Shown: positions 47,883 to 59,800 of the stretch, piece after piece
Numbering within the stretch: position 1 is the first letter of the stretch
Layout: every line of letters starts with the position of its first letter
Assembly (NCBI GenBank): GCA_028583605.1
Contig: CM053330.1
Span: 17,757,539 to 17,821,538 of the forward strand
Origin: Dastarcus helophoroides
Lineage: Eukaryota; Arthropoda; Insecta; Coleoptera; Bothrideridae
DNA: 64,000 nt
Direction: 5' to 3'
Program-made: the position numbers and the translations under genes
The notes under the pieces: generated by a model
What the model was told of the DNA's origin: nothing
Databases searched by the model: none
The model's input: the letters and a program-made list of their open reading frames with translations, nothing else

Positions 47883-50800
47883 TTATGCATAATAACTAGG
47901 CGGAACAGTAAGATCATTTAAAACTGAAAGCTCACTATCTGTAAATTTCAGTTTATGCATTTCCCAGTTATCATGGTGCGTCCTCTTGAAATCTCCCAAC
48001 GTTTTTCTAATACTACCCTGTAAAGTAAAACAAATTAGTGTAATCAAATATTACTGATTTTCCAAGAATGAGTTGCGTCTGTTTGGAGAGCTATTGTGAC
48101 AAAGTTAAAACAGTGGAAAAAGTCATAATTGAATTGAATAAAGAAGTATATTTCTAGTTTAAAGTTAGTTAAAGACGAAATATCGCGAAAAAATTCGTTT
48201 GAGTACAAATATCGATGGCTCGAGTTTGAAACTAAACAAAGAATTTAGAAAAAAGATCTCAATTTAGAGTAAAAGTTTAATTTGATATAGAAAATAAGTA
48301 ACGCAATTCTTATTCGACTTTTTAATGTCAAATTAAGAATTTTTCTAAAAGTTTTACTTTTTTCTCTAGGTACTTGTGTTCTTTCTTACAAAAAAATTGC
48401 CAAGTTAGGATTTTAAGAAAATGGTAAACATTTAGAAAAAAATCTTAATTTTGCTCAAAGTATCTTATAAAATTTGAAATTGATTAAGTTGTTGCTAGTA
48501 GATCTAACTTATCTTTCGAAATGTTTGCATTTTTCCTAAAATGCATAATTTAAACTTGGATTTATTATAGTTTTGTTTCTCAAATTTTAACAACTAAAAG
48601 TGTCAAGTTTATAAGAGAAATTTTGATAAAAACTCTAATGTTCAACTTAGCTTTCCAAATTTCTAGATTTTTCAGATTAATGTCATTTTGAGAAATGTTT
48701 CTTAATGGATTCAGATTGTTTTTTCAAAGCTTTACATGATTGGAAATTAATATTATATGGAGCATTTACTTTTGACTTTTTGCGAATTTGAAATTAAAAT
48801 TAATAGTCAGAATTTTCAAGCTAAAACTCGAAATTTGAAAAAACTTAACAATTTGAAAAAAACTCGACACTTATGTTAATCATTTACTGTTGATTTTCTC
48901 TTAAAACTTTAAAATTTCTAGATAAGAACAAAATTTGGAAAAATTAGTGTTTTTTGAAATTCCGATTTTTATTTCATTTCGAAATTACTTTTCATAAAAC
49001 TTTGACTCCGAATTAAAAAATTAGATTTTCTTTCAAACGCTGACTGCATTTTTGAAAAATCTAGCGTTTATTCTCTAAATTTCGACTTTTTCTAGAAATT
49101 TGAAGTTTAATCCCGCTTGTTCAGCTAAGATGTGTAGTTGGAACCTTGTGAGTACTTATCGAATTTGAATTGGAAGTATCAAATTGAGGTGATCAAATAA
49201 AATCGAAATCAATCAGTGGTTTTCAAATCCCGAATCTAAAAAATGCGCTAGTTTATCTGTTAGAATTTTTTCTTCGTAAATGTTTTTCTACGTTTCGAAT
49301 TAAAACACGAAATTACTAAAAAACAAAAAAAAAATTGAAACTTCAACCTTTGTAGATAATGTGGAGAATTGAAGAAAATTTTTCAATTATAATTCATTTT
49401 TTATATTTTTAAATTTGGAAATTTTTAAATTTCTAAATGTATAGATTTTTTTTTTAGAAATGTTTGACTGCTTTTCCACGAAATTTATAACTTTTGATCA
49501 ATAAATTTCGCCTTTTTTTCTCGAAATTTGAAATTTAAACTCGAACTTAAGTGATTAAAAAAATTGATTCGTGTATTTCCATTTTACAAGGAAAACCTTG
49601 TTTATATGCTCCAATAAATTGTTATATTTTTAAAATCAGCTTTCCTTATAACAATAGAAAGGCTTTGTAAAAAGTGACAAAAAATACTTTCACATTCGTA
49701 CTTCATTCTTATATTTTGGATATTATAACTAGAAACAGGCCGAGACTAGATTTTTGGCCAAAACAGAACCAAATTTCGGCTTCTATTCTGGTTACAGCCG
49801 AAAACAAAACTTATGAAAATTGTATTAATATGCAGGTACGTACAATTAAAACAAAATACTATCAAACGGCAACAATTTAATGTTTATCTACTACTTTAGT
49901 AGCTAATTTATAGTTAAATAATTAAATAAATAATAAGTAAGTCTTGTATTGGTATCTTGTTCTCCTTGAAAGTTAAGAAAACATAGGAAATTTATAATGC
50001 TATCGGAAAATTCCGACTTTTTTTTTCGAAATTTTGAATTTGAACTCGCTCTTTTAGGTATCTGAACAGTTTAAACTTTAAATTTCAAGAAGTGACATTT
50101 TCTGGATTTAAATTTCGAAAAAAAAAAACAGGAGACAAAAACTCAATTGAAGTTAAAATATTTTAAAAATGAGAAAAAAGTTTTGAAATTTTAAAAAGAA
50201 AATCAAAGCATTTAAAAAATAAATTAAGAAAAAGTGGGCGAATTGTGAACAACTAGGGGAGATTTCAGATATCATGGAGCAATTTTACATTAGGTTTTTA
50301 TTCATTGCTTGTCAGAATGTTCAACTATTTTACTAACTACCTTTAAAACCAACTTTATTAAATATATTTTTTTATCTAAGAGCAAAAGCAAAACACTACT
50401 TCTTCTGTTTTACCCGACGTTTGTGGAGTAAATGGAGGACTTTTACATTTTTCATTACAAAAAATATAACAATCTTCATTACTACATATTTGAACTTTCT
50501 TCTTGTTATTTACATTGTTATAAAAACTCTAAACAGTTTGGAAATTTTTTAAAACCTTTTACGCTCTCATTGTGAATACAGAGTGCTCGAGATTGTCGCC
50601 CCAATCCTTGTTCGCAATAACCCTTTATAGTGGAAAATTAAAAGGAAATATTTAATTTGGGGAACAGATTTTTATTGTGCCACGGTTGTCATTCTTTAAA
50701 TAGTAAATATTTATGTGTGCAAATTTCATGTTTGAATTGCTTATAGAAACCAAAGCTATATTGAGTTTAATCTATGAAAAAATTATATCATAAACACCAA

Positions 50801-53800
50801 AATTTCTAAAAAATTAATAACTTAAATAATGTCTACAATGGTTCGCTCCATTTATGGTACAGCATAAAAGGTGAAATGATTTGTAAGATGGAGATGAGCA
50901 AAAAGATGTCAAAGAGGTCAGATATTTCTATCATAGAGCAATCATTGTGTGTTCGGGATTACCTAGCGTTCGTGTTTACCCTACTTTCCCCTAAGTAAAA
51001 ATGTGCTAACATTTCTTAAAAAAAAAGATTAATATTTCCAAAAAAAATGTGGCTTTAATATTTCAACTTGACACATTTTGCCTTTTCTAAAATTTTCTCG
51101 CAAAAATTCAACTTTAACGAAATAGGTATGAAGCTAAATCTAGAACTACTTTTATAATTGGAAGTTTTTTTTCAAAATCTTATGTTTTTAAATAAAATGT
51201 AGACTTAAAAAGTAAGGTTTCGGCTAGGCCAAACCGAAACTGGGTTCGTTCGGTCGGTTTCTAATTAAAACTTTTAATGATTGTCACAACTGGCATTAAA
51301 AGTTGTAAAACAAAGTAATACTTACAGGAATAGGTTGTGGGTCACTTAAATGTGGCCCAAGGTGTTGGAAAATGTCAGGTAGGTATTCAGGTACATCATA
51401 TGGGTCTGAACTAATAAAGGCACAGAGACCCAAAACACCAGCATGTCTTATCCTAAGATTTGTTTCATTAGAACACTTATTTTTCATTTTGGTTTTAGCC
51501 TTTTGTTTAAAGTGGTTCTGTAATGAAAAGAACATAAAATTCTGATTAAAAACAAACTAATAATGAAAAAAATTACCAATAAATCCATTGGCGCTGGGAT
51601 AAACTGACAGTGAATTAATCCACTCAAAACTTTACTAGCCCCTGTTCTGACTTCAGGTTTTGGGTCTTCCAGTAAATTTAAAACAATATTTTGAACCTGC
51701 AATTTTACATAAAAATATATAAAAAGGGAATAAATAGAAAAGTTGTACTTACGTCTCCGATCCAATCTTTTTGAGATATTATTAAAGGTCTATTGTGGAA
51801 TACAAAGCAATTCAAAAAATCTGTTAAAACCAGCCGGGCTGACCACATTGGACAATCTGCTATGCTATGAAAGACAGACAAAATGTGCGGTATGTGACGT
51901 TCAGTAACCAGTGATTGAGCTAATAAGGCTAATAAATTTGAGCATAACGGGCCCAATTCATCATCAACATCATTACTTTGGAGAACTGCGGCTAATGGTA
52001 ATAAGTTGTAAAACTCTAGCGGAATATTAAGCGTTCCACGACACACAACCGTTGAGGTAACATTTTTGGCAACTACAAATATAATCATGATTTGCATTAT
52101 GTATTACCTTAAGAATAAACAAAGTAGAATATACAGTGTTACTGATTATGGATGATCCGATTTCAACCCTAAATATATCAGTAGCCATAAGAGATATTGA
52201 CAAAAATTAAAAATTGTTAAATAATACTTTGTGCACATTACATTTTGTCATTCATGTATGTATAAAATCCACCCCATAAATAGCTTGATGCCAAATTGAA
52301 TTTAAATACACTTAAAAGTGCTCGAGCTATCACTACCCGATATTTTAGTGAAGCACACCCACTTATAATCACAAATATTGGGTAGTGATAGCTCAAGCAC
52401 TTTTAAGTGTATTTAAATTAAATTTGGCATCAACCTATCTATGGGGTGGATTTTATATATACTTGAATGACAAAATTTAATGTGAACAAAGTATTATTTA
52501 ACAGTCTTTTACTTTTTGTTTATATCTCTTATATTATCTTATGTTTTTTACTGAGTTCATGAAAGATTTTTCTACATACTATTAATTGTAAGTTTAATAA
52601 AACACAAAAATGAAAAAAAAAGTGCTAACCTAATTTTGACAATTTTCAAATTATTAAATTTAAAAATGAACCAAACAGTTTTTTAATACTTACATATTTT
52701 AAACAGACGCATTGCTTTTTCCCTATCTTGTTCACTATTCAAAGTTATTAATTGTAAAGTATCACAGGTATTTTCTACATCCATTTCATTGTCTTTCTTT
52801 TTTACACTTTCGTAAACCACTTTCTTTAAAACATCGCTGTACAGAGTATTTAATATCGGTTTATATTCATCATAAAAGTCTTTAACTTTAGGACACTGCA
52901 TTTCGCTTTGTCCAGAAAATTGTATATCTTTGGTTAAAATTACTTTAAGTGCGCTACTGATTTTTTCTCGTATATTTTGGAAGGGATGCGTGAGATATTG
53001 TTTGAGGTAGTCTAGTAATCTAACAAATAATTCATAATTCCTCCAGGTTTGCTGATTTATAGCATTCACCAGCAGATTCATTCTTCCACAGGCTATGAAA
53101 GAAGTAGGATCTGCTAAGGGATCTTCCATTAAATACTCTAGTAGCCAGTGATGTCTATTTGGATCTCTGGAATTTAAGGCCATAGCTAAACATATGCTCC
53201 AATCTGATGATGTTTCAGATAACATATTGATAGAGGCAGTGTGAATTATTGGAATAAGTTCTGACCACATTGTTTGTACTTTTTCAAAAGGCCAGTGTTT
53301 TGATCCTCTTATTAGACCGCTTATTAATTCTGCTGCACATCTTTGACTAGCTTCTTGTTTGTCTGCCACTAATTCTTGAAGGTGGGGCAAGAATAGATTA
53401 AGAACTTCGTCCTCCATTAATTTAAAAAGATTCTAAAACAAAAATGATATGCAGAGAACAAATTTTCAATATTACTACTATTTCACCACGATTCAGAGAA
53501 ATCTCAAAATTGGAAAATATACAGGGCGATTCAAAATTATCTTTACAGATTTCATGAATAAAATGGAAAATTCTTATTAATAACGGTTCTTGGGGCCTCA
53601 TAACGGGGGCAGAGGGTGAATTGTTTTTTAAAAAAATTAATGTTGTAATGGTTCCTAAACGCCTGGAGCTTACTTTAGGAAATATGGGTTATCCATAAAT
53701 TACGTCACATATGAAGGGATAGGAAGAGAGTCAATTTTTGTTGTCAAAACTTATTGGAATCAGTCAGTGGCGTATTCTCCCTGAAAGCTAGGGAAGTTCC

Positions 53801-56800
53801 TAGCTTTAAAATGAAGTTGCAAAATAAAAAAATACATACTAATATCTTTTTATTTTGAAACCTTCTTTCCAGGCGAGCTCTATCAATCACATTCATTTAC
53901 TGTACAAAACCATACCTCCAATGATTAACGCCATCCGCCGAAACGCTTATAACAAAACTATATATCGCACCGAATACTTTCAATAAGCTGTCGGAACACA
54001 TTACAGTTTTTCATTGAAATTTAATGGAAAATGTGCTTGTACCGGCTAAACGTCAACTGATGATTCAGTTTGTGGTATTTGTTGTTCAGAAACTGATTAT
54101 GAGATCAATTATGATGCGAATGTTTTAAGTAGTATCTACTAAATACTTATTAACGGATTATTTGTAAAATAGTGGCACTTGACAAATAAAAATTCAGTTA
54201 ATTTACCGCAGGAGTAAGCTGACGACAGATAAGCTAAAAGTATGGAGGGGCTAGCTACTGCGGTTGGCGCAACTTCAGGCTCAGACAAGATCAGATTTAT
54301 GTAAGTACAGTGAAAATGAATTAGAAACTTTAAATGTTGAAAAAAATATCATTATTTTAAAAGGTAGGCGAACTCCTGCGGTTGTACATTTAGTAACGCA
54401 GACAGTTTTCCGGTTGGAAATGCCAAATGTAATTAAGCATTACCAACCCGAAAACTGTAACAATAAATGTGAATGGCCCAAAAGGTGTAATACAAAATCT
54501 CTTTTATTATGTTGGTCGTATCTCCTGTTCTCAAACGAAAATAATTTATGAAATATAAATGGATTTTATAATTAATATCTTGATTATTTCCATTTTCCTA
54601 CATTATGATCCAAACTTTGAAGTGATATAAAACTCATCTTGCATGTGGAAATCTATACTAAGATGTGAGCCGGATCAAACTTTTCCCCAAATTCTTAAGT
54701 TGTGTGATTTATTTACGTAAGTGCTTCTGCAGAACGTAGTTTTCCTCCCTAAAACGGATTAAGTAAGTTGTTATAAATTCTGCTGAACAAGAAAGTTTTT
54801 CAAGTTTAGCGATGCAATATCCATTATTATCCTGATCAGCTTCCCCATTTATAAGAGGCATGTCACGCCACTGGGATAAGTATAATTATAGAACACCTTT
54901 TTATTTGATCGCATTTATTGGGGCAGCATAATTATTGAATATGCTCTAATGTTACCCATTTATATACCTATGGATAGAACCCACAATATAATTTAAAAAA
55001 AAACGCGAGATCAGCAGCGAGGTTCAAACTCGGACTCCGCCACGCAAAGTATTCTCAAAATTTATTTATACAATATTTTGATCTACTGAAGTTAAGCTTC
55101 CCAAATACACGCAGATCGAGGTCAGAGCGCACTTGGAAAGTGGTACAATATGTTTGGGTGCCGCAGCTCCTGACTCATGTCTTTTCTGCGGATTTTAAAT
55201 TTTGTTGTTCCCTGTTGGGTTGAGACAATTAAGTAAGTATTTAAAATGTTTAATAATTTTTAGAAGGAAAAATCGGTTGAAAAGTTAACGCGGCGCGCCA
55301 TCTCAGAAATTTTGTGGTAGTTTGATTGGGTTAGCGATAAATAATTGTAGGCGTGAGTTTTTTTTTTATTTTGGGGACGCATAGTATAGATTCTAAACCA
55401 CTGGAGCACTCCAGCTTATCCTCTTGTAAGCTAAACTCGCCTGATAATCTAACCCTACCTTTGAAGTTAAATCGAATATGCGAAAATGTGAATACTATAA
55501 TTGTTTAAATTGTGTTTTAATTTGATTATTATTATTCCTATTCGTTCCGTAAACTAAATCTGACTACATCAGAAAAGAAAAAACGCTGCAGGCGTTGCAA
55601 AGATGGCATGCGACTTGCAAGATTAAAATAGAAATCAAGACGCTTCATACGTACATAATTTCGCTTGCCCCTTTGCGAATGACTAGTAACATTTGGCCGA
55701 GAGTGTGGCCACGCTGCTATATTTTTAAATGAAACTTGGTTGATATTAGAGACCTGCACGAGTAAGTACAAATGTAATCGGATTATAATCGCCGATTATT
55801 TTTTACGAGTATGTAATCGGGAAATTGGCATCGTCGCATCGCAGCATCGTTGGTATCGTATCGAATATACTCATTTGTAATAGTCCACATGTGACATGAC
55901 TTTCAAAAATATTTGTCAAATATCCATTCTGTCAAATGTTAATTTAACCAAATTTATTTTTAATCTTATAATTGATTTATCGCCTGGATCATGTTTTATT
56001 GTTGTTTTTGCTTTTATATTCTTCTTTGTTTGCAGATGTATTCATTTTGCAGTGCTATTAGTTATAAATATGTCAAGATAATATTATATGTGTTCTCCTT
56101 CATTTTAACGATGCCGATTACATAATCGGACGCGATGTCGATTACTACTCATACTCGTCTCATGACATCACGATTACTTTAATCGGCATCGTTGTACTCG
56201 TCAAACGAGCATCTTGTAGGTGTAATCGCCCGATGCCTACTCACTCGTGCAGATCTCCACTAGCTACCAAAATATATGGACATTTTAGGTTTAGTTTCAG
56301 AACAATTAAATTACTTCATATTCAATAACACCAGGAAAAAATTTATCACTATTATTTCCTAGTTTTGAGTTTTCACTTCAAATTGTACAATATGTGACGT
56401 CACACCAGGGGAGGAGGAGGTAATACAAATGTGACCACCTGTGGCAAAGACGGGGTGGGGGATTCAAAGTCATGAAATTCGTGGCGCAATTTACGGATGG
56501 TCCCTTTTTTCTCAAAAGAGTTTTTACTGATTAAATTTTTTTTTTTAAATCCCAATTTAAACTTAAATTTTGAAGTTTCGGCAAAGGCGAAATTTCAGCT
56601 TATTATTGGCCGACTAAAATTGCATTTTATTAACCAAAACTGACCGAAACAGAAACCCAAACTACGGTCTCTATAATTAATTTAATTGAAGAAAAATGTT
56701 AAAATGTAAATAAGCTCGAAAATTTCCACAAAATCCAAAATTTCAATAATCAAGTCAACATTTTCAAAATTAAGTGAACATTTCGAAAAAGAGAGGAAAT

Positions 56801-59800
56801 TTCTCGTACGAAGTCGAAATTTTGAGGAAAAAGGAAAAGTTGCGAATTTGAGATCAAAATATTAAAAAAAAATTAAATTTTACTAAAAAAGAGGAAGCGA
56901 ATCGTTCGAGATTTCGACAGAAAATTTAGAACTTTTGTAACAAATTATTATTTGAACTTAGACAAGTCCAAAATTAAAAATCAAAAGTGTTTACTTTGAT
57001 TTTTGAGAAAACCATCTTTAAGGTAAATTATTTCCGAGTTACAAAGCTTTGGGCCATAATCAGGGCTTCGAACCGGAGCTGAATCAAAAATCGGAAACCG
57101 AAACCGTTAGTTTTATCGGAACGAAAACCGGAACAAAACCGGAAAAAAATAACAGTTATTTCGGTTCGTTGAATTTGTACATTCTTAAAATAATTTTTAT
57201 TTTTTATGTTATCCTAAAATTTGAACTTTTTTTTTATAAATTTTGATTTCGAAATTTCAAATTTTCTTGAAATTTCTCCTTCAAATTTCACTTTAATTCC
57301 AATTTTCCATTTGTTTCTTCAAATTCCAAATTCTAATGATATTTTTACGATGCCGACTTCCTAATACTTCCCAAAATTCAAGGATTTGACTTTTTTCTCA
57401 AAATTTCCGATACAATTTCACCATTTTCAATTTGTCTAGAAATTTGGAACCTAGTCAAAATTTCAAGAAAAAATACATTTATATTCCAATTTAAAGTAGG
57501 GATCTTGAAGTTGAGGTCGAAATTTTGAGAGTAAACTTGAAACGGTGACATTTTAGAAAATATCTAATTTAAATTTCCAATTTTTTAGCTGGTTTTGTTT
57601 AGGCTAAATTTGACTTTTTGCTTAAATTTTCTACTTCAACCTTAAAGATGCGTTTTTTTCCAGATTTATTTTTTTGAATTTAGAAATAAAAATTAAGGAT
57701 TTTCTAAAATATTGTTTTCAGGATAATCCTGTTTTAAACTCAAAATTTCGACTTCAATCTCCTAATTTCGAGTCCTGGAAATTTTGATCTTTTGATCAAA
57801 AAGTCGAATATTCGAGGTTTTAACAAAATTTCAAGTATAAATTTTTAATTTTCAATTTCTTTAAATTGAAATGTCTATATTTAAAGAATAAACTCAACAT
57901 GCCAGGAAACAGGGTTAGGTTAAAAAATACAACAAATACAAGTTTAGATTTGGAACTTCAAAAGAAACAAGTTAAATGATCTAAAAAAGCTAAATTAAAC
58001 AAAAAAAACTTTTTGAACACTTTTACTTTTTCTGGAAAATTTAAAGTTTTCAGCAACATTTTCAGAAAGAAAAATGAATATTTGGGTTTAAGGTCAATAT
58101 TTCTAAATTAGTATAGAAATATTGAGTGAATGTGAAGTTTTTTTTAAAATTTGAACTATTTCCTTAAAATCTTAAAATTTTTTAATTTTGTTTTTTACTA
58201 CAAAGTTCTAGAAAACAAAGTCGAAATAATAAAAATCAATTTCTTTGGAAAAAGTAAGTCACAATCAAAACTTCGATAGAAAACCAAAATTATAAAAAAA
58301 AGTATCTTACATCTTCGAAATTAATAGCCAAATTTAGCATATTCCGGAAATGTTGAAATTTTGGGCAAATAATTTAAGAATTTTATGAATATTCCGAGTT
58401 TGAAATTTTTAAATCTGAATATTCCGATTTAATTTTTTTATAAAGTTCGGGTTTTTCTTGAAATTTGAACTCAAAAGAAATCCAGAATTTAGTTTCAGCT
58501 TGAAATTTTTAAACTCGGAAAATCCAGAAATATTTTCTCCAAATTTTAAGCAATACCAGAGTAATATGTGTAATATTAAAGAAAGAACATTTCCTAAATT
58601 ATGCTAGAAAATCAATTTTTAATTCAAATAAAACCTTTTAAAAAAGTATCAAATGAGCCGTCCGGAACTGACCTGAAAACCGGAAAAAACCTCTATTATT
58701 GCCGAATGAAAACCGAACGGAACCGATATGATTTTTTTCCGGAACGAAAATCGAAAACCGGAACGAAAAAAAATAGTGATTCGAAGCTCTGGCCATAACT
58801 GATTTATTATAAGATATTTTGACACTATTAATAATAATAATAATAATTTATTCCACATTCTTAATATAAAGAGAATACAAAACACAAAAACTACAGAAAT
58901 TAAATACTAAACAATTATTTATATACTAATCATTGGTTATAATTAAAATATGCAAAAGGAACTGAAAACACAATTAGTGATATAGTTCAGTCCCCAAAAA
59001 AGGGAAAAGAAAAAAAAGAAAAAAAAAGGACAAAGATAACAACTATAATTACCAATTAAACTGTATACTGTCGTGGTATTCTTTGATTAATTATTTAACT
59101 ATAAATAAAATTAAAAAATTAAGGACAGGAAGAAATAAAATACAGATATTTACAACGCCAGGATTTTAAACCTTTTCAGCTAAAAACATTTTTCTTACTG
59201 CTACTTTAAATAATTTAAGATTTAAGTTTTTTAGACGGGATGGTACAGCATTGTATAGAATATAAAAATTAAACGTAAACGACTTTTGAAACAGAGAAAT
59301 TTTGTAAGAAGGTGGTGAAATTTGACCCCTAAATCTTAAATTTAATGTATGCACATCCGTTCTGTATTTGATTTTAGCAGTTAGATAACTGGGTGTATCA
59401 TTAATTTGCAAACTGAGAGTATAACATGCGTCTTTGCTTCATATTTAGCCAATTTGCATCTTTCAATTTAAATGAAACGGGTTGATATTTTCTAATGCCA
59501 TATATAAATCTTAGGCAGGATTTTTGTACTTTTTGTATTTTATTAACATATTCTTTATCAAGACATGGACCATACACCACATCGCTGAAATTAAAATGAC
59601 TTGAAACCAAACTATCAGCAAGTAACTTTTTTAACTGTTGTGACAAAAAATGTCGTTGCGGATATATAATATATTCAAGCATATATTTTTAAACTTAATT
59701 TTCTTAAGAGGATAAAGCATAACTAAAATCACGAATGCAATAAGATAAAAATAAATAATAAATTCTTTACGAATAATAGCACAAATAACAAGAGCACTGA

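Noticed and set aside
54264..54551. 95-codon frame in the PSME4 intron
   Set aside because: No domain, no splice context, located among element remnants; not enough support for a gene.
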